Shown here: positions 51,724-62,676 of the stretch, piece by piece
Layout: each line of letters begins with the position of its first letter
How positions within the stretch are numbered: position 1 is the first letter of the stretch
Assembly: GCA_015178975.1 (NCBI GenBank)
Contig: WHVD01000262.1
Location: 22,278-86,277 of the forward strand
Source: Hysterangium stoloniferum
Taxonomy: Eukaryota; Basidiomycota; Agaricomycetes; Hysterangiales; Hysterangiaceae
Direction: 5' to 3'
DNA length: 64,000 nt
Made by a program: the position numbers and the translations under genes
Notes under the pieces: generated by a model
What the model was told of the DNA's origin: nothing
Databases searched by the model: none
What the model saw: only the letters and a program-made list of their open reading frames with translations

Positions 51724-52794
51724 TTAATGTCGTGGAAGATTTGGATATTTTTGGTGAAATTCTTCGATAAGGTCGAAAGCATGTTCGAGATCTTGAGAGC
51801 CTAACCACAAAGTTTCTTCGTCTGTTCCTTCGTAACCTAACCAAGCAACTAAATATCGTAATGAATCCTTATATCTTTTATCGAATTTTGAATCCAAAAT
51901 TTCTCGAATTTCATATTCGGGTTCTTCTTCAACATAAATCGGAGGAGGAGGAGGTTGTTTTCGATTTGGGAAAGTATTGGGATAAAATGGTTCTAACATC
52001 GAAACGTGAAAGACGGGATGAATTCCTTTGAGGTGATTGGGGAGTTTTAATGTATATGAATGAGATCCTGGTTGAGCAATGATTTCAAATGGGCCTAATA
52101 ATTTTTCCGATAATTTTTTTGATGGTCGAGTCGTTCGAATAAAGTCGGATCGTATGAAGACTTGAGAATGGATCGGAAAGTCGAAAGACTCTTTTCGATG
52201 TATGTCGGAATATTTTTGATAATGTATTTGTGCTTTCTGAATATTTGATTTGAGATGTTTATGTAGAGCTTCGAGATCTGTCGTATAATCGCGAGCTAGA
52301 GCGGAAGCTAGATCTTTTTCAGGGTGAATTTCTAACAATGGATGATAACCTTTATTAGCAAAAAATGGCGTTTCACCAGTTGTTTCGGAAGGTGCATTGT
52401 TGTAAGCGAATTCAGCTAAAGGAAGTAATTCGGCCCAATTGTCTTGTTGATAATTGGAATATATTCGTAAATATTGTTCGAGGGTTTGATTGACTCGTTC
52501 GGTTTGTCCATCACCTTCAGGATGATAATAACCGGAAGTGAAATGCAATTTCATGTCGAGTGCTGTTCCGAGAGATCGAAAGAAATGCGACACGAATTCG
52601 GATCCTCGATCAGAAGTTACATGACTGGGGACTCCATGTTTTGAAAAGACATGTAACACGAAAAGTCGAGCAAGTTCGGGAGCGTTGATCGTAGTATAAG
52701 TTGGAATGAATATTGCTTGTTTCGAAAGTCGATCAACGATTACGAGTATTGAGTCGTAACCATTTGAGGTCAGTAATTGTTCGATAAAGTCCAT
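51724..52794 (-). pseudogene. pol: Gyp-M integrase core and chromodomain
   Basis: 356 open codons: MDFIEQLLTSNGYDSILVIVD (first Asp), VTSDRGSEFVSHFF (second), HPEGDGQTERVNQTLEQYL (Glu), the GPFEIIAQPGSHSYTLKLP C-terminal motif, then a chromodomain (EPEYEIREILDSKFDKR ... YLVAWLGYEGTDEETLW). All catalytic residues are present. It belongs to the longer Pol and is cut off from its N-terminus by a nonsense codon just upstream. Confidence 0.88.
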
Positions 52795-53430
52795 TGAGAT
52801 CGAATGCCATGGTCGAAGAGGGATCAGAAGTTGCTTAAGTAATCCAACGGGTCGATGTCGTGGAGTTTTTGATTTTGTACACGTTACGCATGATTAAATA
52901 AAACTTTGAATACCTTGTCGGAGTCGTGGCCAAAAGAAATCTCGGTATATTGTTCGATACGTTTTCGTTTGACCGAAATGGCCTGCAGTAATATGATCGT
53001 GTTGTGATTGAAGAACTCGAAGTTGGAGAGTTTGATAATCGGGAACATAAATTCTGTTTCGGAAACATAAAAAGTCTTGTTCGTTCTTTTGCCAATCTTC
53101 TTCGGTACTGTCGGAAATCTGTCAAATCTTGTCGAGAGTAAATTGATCTTCTTTTTGAGCTTTAAATATATCTTTCAATAGTTGATCTGTATCCATAATA
53201 AGAGTAGCTTTTCTCGCTATTGGAAGATAGTATGTTGCATGCAAGGAAGCTTGAATTTGCTCATTCGTAAATACCGGTCGAAGATTAGTCGGATTCTTTT
53301 TCGAGTAGTTGGGTTCATTCGGATAAACGTCATTTCTTCTGGAAAGAACATCTGTTTTCAAATTTAGTTTCCCCGGTCGAAATCGAATAATCAAATTAAA
53401 GGTCGATAAATATTTTGCCCATCAAGCTTG
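52795..53430 (-). pseudogene. pol: Gyp-M RNase H end and integrase zinc region
   Basis: Reads RFRPGKLNLKTDVLSRRND (end of RNase H), a spacer, then in another frame QHDHITAGHFGQTKT ... FFWPRL ... CVTCTKSK, the H-H-C-C zinc site of integrase. A stop lies just before CVTC and a frame change at about 53122. Disrupted. Confidence 0.8.
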
Positions 53431-53991
53431 TCATCGAGACAAAATTCGAGTTGTCGCAAAATATTTGAGATTCTTGTGATCCATTAAAACTTCAATTGGT
53501 TCTTTTGTTCCTTTGAAATAATGTCGCCAAATTTTGAAAGATTCGAATATTGCCAATAATTCTTTATCGTAAGTGTCGTAATTGATTTCGGAAGTCGAAA
53601 GAGTTCTTGAATGATAAGCGACTGGATGAATTTCATTATCGGGAGTTTGCATAGAAAATATTGAAGCTATGGCATGATCAGAAGCATCAGTTTCGAGTAT
53701 AGGTTTATAGTCTGGATTCCAATGAATTAAAATTGGAGCTGTAGTAAATTCTTTTTTCAAATAGTTAAATGCATATCGACATTTTTCATCGAAATGCCAT
53801 TGAACCTTTTTTCGAGTAAGTTGAGTCAACGGTAAAACAATTTCAGAATAACTTGGAATAAATCTTCGATAGAAATTTGCAAATCCTAAAAATGATTGAA
53901 TGTCGCGGACTTTTTGCGGTTCAGGCCAGTCTTGAATAACTTTGATTTTTTCTTCGTCCATATATACACCTTGAGGAGAAATAACATACAT
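53431..53991 (-). pseudogene. pol: Gyp-M RT thumb and RNase H
   Basis: 186 codons: DIQSFLGFANFYRRFIPSYS (RT connection), PILETDASDHAIASIFSMQ (RNase H first Asp), NYDTYDKELLAIFESFKIW, MDHKNLKYF. Frame breaks on both sides separate it from RT proper and from 53394. Confidence 0.86.
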
Positions 53992-54088
53992 ATCCTAGAA
54001 ACTCGACACTGGTTTTGTGAAATTTGCATTTTTCGGGTTTTGCAAATAATCGATTTTGTCGAAGCCGTCGAAGAACTTCTCGAACTTG

Positions 54089-55456
54089 TCATAAATGTTC
54101 CTCGAGATTGTCGGAAAATATTAGTATGTCGTCGAGATAGATAATTACCCAAATATCAAGTAAATCTGAAAATATTTCATTCATTAATTGTTGAAAGGTT
54201 GCTGGAGCATTACATAGTCCAAAAGGCATAACCAAATATTCGAAAGATCCATATCGAGTCCGAAAGGCTGTTTTCCACTCATCTCCTGGAGCATTCCTAA
54301 CTAAATTATAAGCACCTCGGAGATCGATTTTCGTAAAATATTTCGCCGTTCGAAGTCGATCCAAAAGATCAGGAATTAAAGGAAGCGGATATCGATTTTT
54401 CCATGTGATTTTATTAAGTCCTCGATAGTCGACACAAAGTCGTAGGCTTCCGTCTTTCTTCTTAACGAACAAAATCGGTGTGCCGGCGGGAGATTGCGAC
54501 GATCGAATAAACTTCTTCAAAAGGTTCTCTTGGAGATATTCTCGTAGCACTTGAAGTTCTGTCTCGGATAATGAATAGATCGGACCCATAGGTGGAACAG
54601 TTCCTTCTTCTAATGGGATAGCGTGATCATAACTTCGATGTTGAGGTAAAGCTTCAGCTTCTTTTTTGTCGAAAACATCTGAGAAGTCGGAATATTCGGT
54701 CAGAACGTTCGGTATGTCAAATGATGTCGAAGTTGTAGTTTTTGCACCAGAGGCCTTACAAGTCTTGAAAGATTCATCACGAATGAAGACCACAAAGGTT
54801 TGAGAATCTTTTGCTTTCGCAGCTCGTAAGAAAGTCTTTTGATTGACTATATTGATATTCGGATTAACAGTCTTGGATTTCGATTCTTCACGGATTTTCT
54901 CAGATGTCAATGAATGACTCGCCGAGGTTGAAGCATGCTTCTCTTCCGATAATGTTTCGATTGACGGTTGAATCGGATGCGGATTTGTCGAAGGTGTCGA
55001 AGTAGGTTCGAACAATATACGGCCAGATCGCCAGTCAATTACAGGATTGTATTGCTTCAGCCAGTTGAGTCCTAATACCACTTGACAAGACGAGTTGAGA
55101 TTGGTTAGAAAGAATTGTAATTCTTGAATTTGTCTGGATGGAAAATAAACTTGTAATGTAGTTGTATACGTGATTTGTCCTGATGTCAGAGTCGATCCGT
55201 CAATTAATTTTAATGATAACGGATTTTTCAGTTGGTCGAAAGATAGATTATTTTGTCGTGCAAACATTTTGTCCATAAAAAGATGACTAGATCCTGAATC
55301 AATTAATGCTTTCATTTTTGGAATTTTTTTCGATTTAAGTTCAATAATTAAAGAATCAGAAATTGTTACCGCTCGTAATATTACACAGGAATCTTTTTCA
55401 GCGTGATCGAGTCTTCTTTGATACTCATCACATGCCTGAAGAGTATCCCTTTTCAA
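54089..55456 (-). pseudogene. pol: Gyp-M aspartic protease and RT
   Basis: 455 codons open. Protease [11 protein letters not shown] near residues 52-62, [15 protein letters not shown] later. Then the RT entry [70 protein letters not shown] and active site IYLDDILIF. Everything needed for catalysis is visible, but a frame break after NLEEHL separates it from the thumb. Confidence 0.9.
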
Positions 55457-55549
55457 TTTTCCGATTTAACATTCAATGCTTGATTCGACTGGTCGGATTG
55501 AGTTGTCAAATCTTGAACTTCAACGATTCATCCTTTTGCAATTTGACAA

Positions 55550-56207
55550 GTTTTTCTTTTTGGACAATCCCTTGCCGAATGACCTTTCTCCCCACATAAT
55601 ATACATAACCCTTCCTTAAATCTTCTGTCTCATTCGGTAGGAAGTAATCGTCCATCGGGTCCTAGAATTGTCAAAGATGGTTTCGTTTGAGTCGAAGGCC
55701 TAAATGTTCTTGAAGTCGAAGTTGTCGGTTTAGAAGTCGAAGTTGTTCGTGATGTCGAAGGATAAGTCGTAGGCATCGTCGATTGTCTTCTTTCAAATCT
55801 TTGTGGAGTCAAACTTGATTCTGTTTCACATTGTCGTTCATTCTCTCGCATCCAATAGTAAGAATCAAGTCGAAGGGCTGCCGTTCACAGTTCGGCAAAA
55901 CTTTTGGGCTGAACTTGAAGTTTCACTATTTCATCCTTAATTCGATTTGGAAGTCCTTTATAGAATCGTTGTCGTAAAGTGAATTCGTCATATCAAGTTT
56001 GAGCAGCGAGACTTATAAATTGAATCGAATACTTCACAACATGATGATGAGCTTTCATTCGAAGATTATCGAGTTTTTCTTCGGCTTCTCCTTCTGCATT
56101 GATTTCTCCAAACTGAGCATATAATTCATCTAGAAAATCGAGATAATCCACAAGGAAAGATGGCGGAGGAATTGGGGGATTTAATAGAAAAGGTTGCCAC
56201 CACTCTT
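55550..56207 (-). pseudogene. gag: Gyp-M Gag (C-terminal part) with zinc knuckle
   Basis: Gag core WWQPFLLNPP, EEKLDNLRMKAHHHVVKYSI, TLRQRFYKGLPNRIKDEIV, with TGA codons at AQT-stop-YDEF and AEL-stop-TAA. A Ser/Thr-rich spacer (TYPSTSRTTSTSKPTTST) follows, then knuckle CILCGEKGHSARDC at about 55565-55610. The N-terminus is lost at LTR-K4. Confidence 0.82.
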
Positions 56208-56837
56208 TGTGAAGAGTAGTGGAAGTTCTAACCGTTCTATATACGAAGAATATCGACCGTGTAGGTACGACACTAAGATGTATTGACTGTCGAAGTCTAA
56301 TACAGAATGAACGTGTATTGACTACTCAGTTCAATACGGTAGAAGGAAGTAGCTATCTAGAATAAGGTAGAGAGCTAAAACGAATAAGTAGAATCGACTG
56401 TCTAGTGCAATTCTGAACGACTGCTCAAAAGTAGAGTAGAGTACTAGAGAGTCGAATAATAGAATAGCGTGGATGTGGTCCACGCGAGTAGTGATAAGGA
56501 TTGAGTTTCGACTGGTACAGTTCGAAACTCTGATAGAGTAGATAGCTAAAGCCCGTCTATGACGGTCGAGACGATACACCAATCACAACTTACAGGACAC
56601 TAATGGGTGTCTGGGTAAGTCGTGGTTGTGGTGTAAAAAGTGTCTGAGTTCTAAACTACGGGCGCTAGAATACATAAGTCTGGCATGTGTGCACCCACAA
56701 GAGTCGATGTACCGCATACATAGGTCGTCGAACTAATTATAGATATAATAAAAGAGAGAAAATAGAAATAATAAAGGAAATATAGTAAGAGCTCATCTGA
56801 CTATATTTCCTGAGTGTATTTTGCCATACCTCTCACA
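56208..56837 (+). repeat. LTR-K (K4)
   Basis: 630 bp, TGTGAAGAGTAGTGG...CTCTCACA. Flanking pentamers differ (CTCTT left, GTGCC right): Gyp-M Gag on one side, an unrelated gene on the other, so this is a junction rather than a simple solo insertion. Confidence 0.88.
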
Positions 56838-56862
56838 GTGCCCCCCAGGTCGAAGAGCTATG

Positions 56863-58296
56863 TCAAAGAAGATGTCGAAGGACGCTTGGAACTCCTCCCC
56901 ATGCATCCTGCGATGAACCCCCAAGGTGTAGGATAGCGTTGCCCCAGGCGAGACGCTTGGCACGAAAGGAAAGAGCGATGTCCTCCCGCCTCAAAGCGTC
57001 ATTGGCGGATGTCAACCCATCCAGTTTTTGGATCGACGAGACCCAACGACCGTAGGCCTTCTGGCGCATTCAAATTATGGCACGAACGCGATCAGCGGAA
57101 GCGTCAGTTATATGGGCAATGAGAGGGGGTTGAGGGTGTAGTGATGGCGGGGTAGGAGTGATGAGCGGTGTGGAGCTCATGTCTCCCCCAAAGGGGATTC
57201 CTCTCGAGGTGTCCGAATCCGGCAACAGTTGCTCCAACAAGTCAACGAGGTCCACTGCAGAGTGGGTTGGTGTGTGGTCAGGAAGAACACAAGAAGAGTT
57301 GACAAGTAAGGACCGAAACATGGAAAGTTCCACCCGTTCGATATCCTCCGCTAAACGCAGCTGTTCCTTAGGGTCGTTGACGCATAAATAAAATGCGCTC
57401 ATGCGGTCCGACAACGTGAGAGACCCGCTATACCCCTGGATATGCCCTTTAAGAAGGGGGTGCCACAGGGTTGGTCCCAGTCGCGTTAATGTGCGTCCCA
57501 CAGTGAAGATGTCGGAGGGGTAATTAATGGACACGCGCATCCAACTTGACTGGAAGGGACAGGAGGGGCCAGCCGTATCCTCAGAGTGGAGGGGAGAGGA
57601 CAGCTGTGGCGGGGGGCTGCGAATGGGGTGGACCGAGGGGGGGTCCATGACAAGGGGCTCGTCGGCCTGAGTATCGGTTCTTCGTTTCCCTTTTGCTTTT
57701 TCACTTAAGGGGGGAGGCTCCTCGAAGGCTTCCATTGCCGGGGGGGTTCCTTGGAGACGTCTATGGCTGAGAGAGGCGCTTTGAGGACTTCCTCCATAGG
57801 CATTGCGAGAACTTCCGGGATAGGGTGATCAACATCCATTAATGTATCGTTAGGATGCTGAATGGGGCTTCCCAGAGAAATGCAAGGGGAGTAGGGAGAG
57901 GTGGGTGGTGGACTCCGCGTTGTCAAGGAAGTGAGGAGAATGTTAGACACCGCAGGGACCAAAGGTGTCGGAGTAGAGTGGGAGGCGATGAGAGGGTCAG
58001 GTGACGTGCAGAGGGGTGAGATTGGCTGCGGTGCTGGAGGAGGCTTGGGTATGGATGAGGATGGTGATATAAGACAATGTCCTGCGAAGGGGAGGGGTAG
58101 TGGTATAGGGGGAAGAGAAGGCAGCTCGGAGGATGGTACAAGACTTCCCGGTAGCTCCAAAAAGGGTGTAAAGCGCTGTAATGTGGGTACAGAAGAGACC
58201 GGTGGAGGTGGAGGGAGATGAGAGGAAGTGGATGGGATTGCAGAGTCTGCTGGACGATACCCTCTCCAAACTCTGACGGAAGTTGGTAGCTTTCAT
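56863..58296 (-). pseudogene. Unrecognised gene Y (decayed)
   Basis: Reading needs three frames. A Pro/Ser-rich N-terminal half (58160-57705, for example PNDTLMDVDHPIPEVLAMPM) is followed by 221 codons at 57735-57070 (SEKAKGKRRTDTQ; RMSAFYLCVNDPKEQLRLAED; DLVDLLEQLLPDSD), then MRQKAYGRWVSSIQKLDGLT at 57069-56863. More GC-rich than neighbouring elements. I do not recognise a domain; it could be a host gene or an accessory or Gag gene of an unlisted element. Confidence 0.45.
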
Positions 58297-58305
58297 CGTT
58301 GGTTA

Positions 58306-59346
58306 GGATCACTCATGAAGAAGTGAATGTTGTCAGGGAGTAGGAAACCTTCATGGCAGTCAGCACCGAGGTACTTGCTGTCGTAGGCAGGGTAGCGAGA
58401 TTGGTCGTCCTCCGAGTCAGATGAAAGATCACCGGGCCCCATCCGGTAGGTCCGTTCCTGAGGTCCACGTTGTGAAGGGGGTCTGGGAGGTAATGCAACT
58501 CCATCTCCACGTCACAATGCAATGCTTTGTAATTTGATCCTCCGTATTTTGTCCCAATCGTAGAAGGTGACCCCATCTTTTCCTTTCCTACTTTTTTGTC
58601 CTACACTCCGAACACATGGTGTGCCCCCGTCGCTGCAATCCGTTTCAGCGAAATCCATCCATTTATGACCCGAAGGGGGAGCGATGATTGAAGGATTATC
58701 GTGCCCTTCCATTTTCCTCCATTCCTGCCATGTCCGCCTTGAAGGGACATTATCCCTAGTCCCCATCCTCCGCTGTCCTTCCAAGTACTCCTCTCTCCTC
58801 TTCCGTTTAAGCGTTTTCAATTCCTCCTGAACCTGCACAGAGAAAGCCTCAGACTGCTGTTTCTTTTTGATCTCCTCTTCGGTAGAAGGGAAAATACTAT
58901 GAGAAGGTGGTGGGGTTTCGCTCCATGTTCCCGAGGGAGCCCCCCAAGTATTAGAGGACCATGGTGCAGCTTTTGAAACGGAGTCTGTCCGCGTAGGATT
59001 CGTGGACGATGAGGTCTCCTCCACGCACATGCTCGACAGTTTCTGTTCAAGGTGATGGGGCAGAAGGAACTGTAGTTTGAGGTCGAGGTATTCTTTTAAA
59101 ATTGGGAAATCGGGGCCTGGGAAGAGGAGCGTATGGAGTAAAGGCGGTTCCGTTCCCCGAGTTGGTGGACATTCCCGCGATGTCGCCCTGCACAGCGGAG
59201 GGTATTGGCAAAGGCGTTCCAGAATTACTCGTGGAGTGCTCGACTTGTTCAGTGCGAGACGGTGTGGTAGAGGTATGAATAGGTTGAGGTCGCGGTATTC
59301 TTTTGAAGTTGGGGAACTTGGGTTTGGGTTGTTGCTCCTGCGACAT
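58306..59346 (-). pseudogene. Unrecognised gene X (decayed)
   Basis: Start MSQEQQPKPKFPNFKR at 59346. The motif FPNFKRIPRPQ occurs twice (near residues 11 and 80). After a frame change at about 59050 it continues with a charged helical stretch (EEELKTLKRKRREEYLEGQ-like, basic) and WMDFAETDCSDGG. It apparently ends ...GFLLPDNIHFFMSDPNQR in a third frame near 58307. It lies in tandem with gene Y, 10 bp upstream of it. Function unknown. Confidence 0.45.
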
Positions 59347-59542
59347 AGTGTACTGATTAGAGAGGTTGACGTGGAGGGAAGAGATGGGGGGAATAAAATT
59401 TTCTTTAGCGAATTTACGTATTTTATATTAATTTCAAGTTCTGCTCGGTTATTGAAGTGGAAGGCCAAGGGGGAAGAAAGTGGGGGGGGTAGAGCTAGAA
59501 GTAGATAAACAGTGTTGTCATCGTAAGGATGTGAAATGATCA

Positions 59543-60247
59543 TTAAATTCGATAAATAGTCTTGTAAGCTCTAAGAAGAGCGGGAGCGTTACGAAGGTCA
59601 TTGCCATTTAACCAAGTGTCCTCCTCCGGTCCATATCCTTTCCATCGAACCTGGAAAAGGAGTTGATTTCGATGCTTTTTGTGCCCTACTATAGCTTCTA
59701 CTTCGTACTCCTCGTCGTTACGATTGAGTTCTCGAGGGTTCTCGAGTAGCTCCCTGGATCCAAATTCCTTAGGGGAGAGGTGGTACTTTTTAAGATGGTC
59801 TCAATTAATCACTGGATGTAATTGATATTCCGAGGGAATGCGGAGTCGGAAGACTTGAGGATTGATCTTTTCCAAGACCTCAAACGGCCCTATCCATCTT
59901 TGTATAATTTTTCTTCCGGGTCCCTTGGCTTCGACGAGCTCAAGAGAATGGGGATTAATCAGAACATAATCTCCCTCTGAGATATCTTCCACTAATCTCC
60001 GTCTCTTGTTGTAACTGTGAGCTTGGGTTTCTTGTGCTCGCGCAATCGAATCCCGCGCCGCTTGTCGGTGATTTTCCCATTCTAAGATCCATTGGTCGGC
60101 TACAGGGCTATCCGATAATTCTCTGGGAACCACAGGGTCATCCCCTCCTAGACAGCTAGACATTCCTCTTGGTAAGTAGCCCATCAGCAAAAAGGCCAGT
60201 GCATAGCTTGTTGAGCTTTGAACTGTCGAATTGTAGGTATGAGCCAC
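59543..60247 (-). pseudogene. pol: Gyp-G2 integrase C-terminus and chromodomain-like tail
   Basis: AHTYNSTVQSSTSYALAFLLM, then VEDISEGDYVLINPHSLEL, IGPFEVLEKINPQVFRLRIP and HPVIN. After a stop near 59805 the frame shifts to VEAIVGHKKHRNQLLF, WKGYGPEEDTWLNGNDL and the end ALLRAYKTIYRI, stop at 59543. The last part has the W-x-GY..ED-TW pattern of chromodomain-type tails. Confidence 0.83.
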
Positions 60248-60256
60248 TACTTGAGT

Positions 60257-61234
60257 CTATTTAGACCATTCCTCCTTCAAAGAGGTGCAGTACGCTCTGA
60301 GCATTTGCTCCACAATAGCATTAGCGTTCTCCGTTTGACCGTCGGTCTGAGGATGGTGGGACGAGGATACTGCAAGGGCACTTCCATATACTTTGCAGAT
60401 TTCTCTCCAGAACCTACAGGTCCATCTCTTGTCTCGATCACAGATTATCCTTGAAGGCAGGCCGAAAGGAGCGGCTACTTTATTCACGAAGATTCGCGTG
60501 AATCCTTCTGCAGATAGATCTGAAGTGGTGGGTTCACAGATTAAGAAACGCGTGAGTTTATCCACGGCGACAAAGATGGCGGAATAACCACCCTCTGTAG
60601 AAGGAGGCAATCCGGTAATCAGGTCCATCGAGACAACCTCAAATGGCCTTAGGGGTACATCTGCTGGTCGAAGAGCTCCTTGTCGAGCGGAATGATCAAT
60701 TTTAGTTTTCTGGCATATGTCGCAGCTGCGAGCGTACGCCACGCAGTCCTGCAACATCCTCGGCCAGAAGAAATGGTCTTTCATCAGATTAAAGAGCCTG
60801 TGGCTGCCTGCATGAGCTCCTTCAAAAGGATTATTATGTATCAGCTTGGGTATGGTTGTCGTCATGCTGCTAGGAACGCAGATTCGACTTTTCCAGTCCG
60901 AATCTCGAAAGAACAATAGCTTATTCTTGCCGATAAAATAATGCAAAGGAGTGGCTACCATGTTTGGAGAAATGGGATCGGCGGTGTAATAATTCCTAAA
61001 GGTGGGATCTTTCTGGTATCCATTGCGAAGTTCCTTAGCGTAATTCTCATCGATCTCTATAAGCAATTGTGGATTCAAGAGAGTAAAATCCGCCTCATCA
61101 GTCTCATCATTTCTGGGAAGGTTGTGCAAGTCCCATTTCGTTTGGGGGACCTCTTCGACGGTTCCGACAGGTTCAACTAACTCGTAATGAGTGAGAAAGA
61201 CGGCCTTTTCCGCTGGTTTGTTCTCCCATAACAT
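60257..61234 (-). pseudogene. pol: Gyp-G2 integrase
   Basis: 325 open codons. Zinc region IHNNPFEGAHAGSHRLF ... CDICQKTK. DDE core: SMDLITGLPPSTEGGYSAIF, IICDRDKRWTCRFW, SHHPQTDGQTENANAIVEQ. All three acidic residues are present. Separated by stops from RNase H upstream and from the C-terminus downstream. Confidence 0.87.
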
Positions 61235-61263
61235 CTCGTTGTCATTCCGGTTATAAGAATCCG

Positions 61264-62676
61264 CTACGATTGGTAAGAGATCGTCTCTCGCGGGGCTAGC
61301 ACAGTCAGGTACTCAAGGAAGTCTAGATAATGGGTCAACGTTGCTGTGTATCCGTCCTGCTCTATGAAGGATTTCCAGACCGGGGTATGCAGCGTATACT
61401 GCCCCCCATGCGGCCAGTCAACGATTAGTATTCTCGTAAGATCTGGCCCATTGTAATATCGCATGGTCAGTGATCAAAAGGATATGTTCTCCCTCGATAA
61501 AGGGCTGGAAATGGACCAATCCTTCTTTAGCAGCTAACGCTTCTCGCTCTGTGGCTGAGTAGTTACATTCCGCTTTATTAAGCGTACGGCTCCAATAGGC
61601 GATAACGTGTTCGACTGTGACACTGGTGTCATCAAAATCTGCAGCCCAGGAATCCATCCAGGTGAATTCCGGCTCCTTGGTTTTATAACGAGTAACAAAA
61701 ATGGGGACGTCTCGTGATTGATCGAAAGCTGCCCTTGCTTGGGCATAAATTTTGTATCCTTTAGGTCCTTAAGCATCATTTTTTGTATTTGCTGGAGGCA
61801 ACATCCCAGCACGAAGTCCGAAGTGTCTGTGTATAACCTATAAGGCATACCGCTCGCAGGGTGTCCAAGTACTGGAGCTGAACTCAACGCAACTTTGATG
61901 TCTTCAAAAGCTCGGGCGTGTTCTGAATCCCAATGCCAACGAACTCCTTTCTTTAAGAGGTTGAAAAGTGGAGCAACCGTCCAGGAGTAGAATGGTATGT
62001 AAGCAGAGAAGTACAGAACCATTCCGAGAAAATGTTGAAGGTCTGCTATCTTAGAAGGTGTGGCTAATTCCAATATAGCAGCGACCTTTTCTTGATGGGT
62101 CGAAAAGCCAAGTCTAGACACCTTATGTCCTAGTAGTAGAATCGAATTATACCCCATGTAGCACATTTTGGGCGAGAGAGTGATTCCCGCTGCAATGATG
62201 GCTTGTAGGACCTGGTCCAAATGCTCTAGATGATCGTCCCATGTCTTAGAAAAGATCACGATGTTGTCAATATAAACTAGGCAGAATATCCATAAGTAGG
62301 GTGCAAGTACGGTTTGCATAACCCTTTGGAATATAGAAGGTCCATTATGAAGTCCAAAGGGCATTCTCCTGAATTGCCACAGTCCTCAATGGGATCTGAA
62401 GGCTGTCTTCGGCTTATCTTCCTCTAATATTTCAAGTTGGGTAAAACCAGCTAGTGCATCGAAAGAAGATAAGATGTTGGATCCCGAGAGCACCTGCATG
62501 ATTTCCGATTGACGCGGCAGCAGAAATTCATCAGGAACCATTAGGCTGTTCAACTTTCTATAGTCAATCACTACTCGTGGTTTCCCATTGCGATAGACGA
62601 CAAAGGCTGGCGCCCCCCAAGGACTCTTGGACGGTTCAATCACTCCCTGTTGGAACCAAGTGTCCATGTTCGTCAA
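61264..62676 (-). pseudogene. pol: Gyp-G2 RT and RNase H
   Basis: RT fingers: WFQQGVIEPSKSPWGAPAFVV, KPRVVIDYRKLNSLMV. After a frame break at about 62370: MPFGLHNGPSIFQRVMQTVL and the active site LVYIDNIVIF, where the second catalytic Asp is Asn. Then LQHFLGMVLYFSAYIPFYS and RNase H YRLYTDTSDFVLGCCLQQ, a frame break, ECNYSATEREALAAKEGL and LITDHAILQWA. Inactive RT by sequence. Confidence 0.88.

Larger units (their letters stand above)
50252..56207 (-). mobile_element. Gyp-M: chromovirus with antisense accessory gene
   Basis: Minus strand, from 56207: Gag, zinc knuckle, protease, RT, RNase H, integrase with chromodomain (to 51724), a ~1 kb 3' segment holding a plus-strand gene, polypurine tract and 3' LTR-M (50252-50680). 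The 5' LTR is missing; the left part of Gag is cut by LTR-K4. The DNA is rich in TCGA and AT, unlike its neighbours, so it has a distinct origin or history. Confidence 0.88.

Noticed and set aside
57901..58221. Glycine-rich plus-strand ORF
   Set aside because: It is the antisense of the Pro/Ser-rich part of gene Y; the composition is a by-product.
56208..59543. Genes X and Y as an envelope-like third gene of Gyp-G2
   Set aside because: No signal peptide or membrane segment is visible and no Gyp-G LTR follows them; position alone is too weak.
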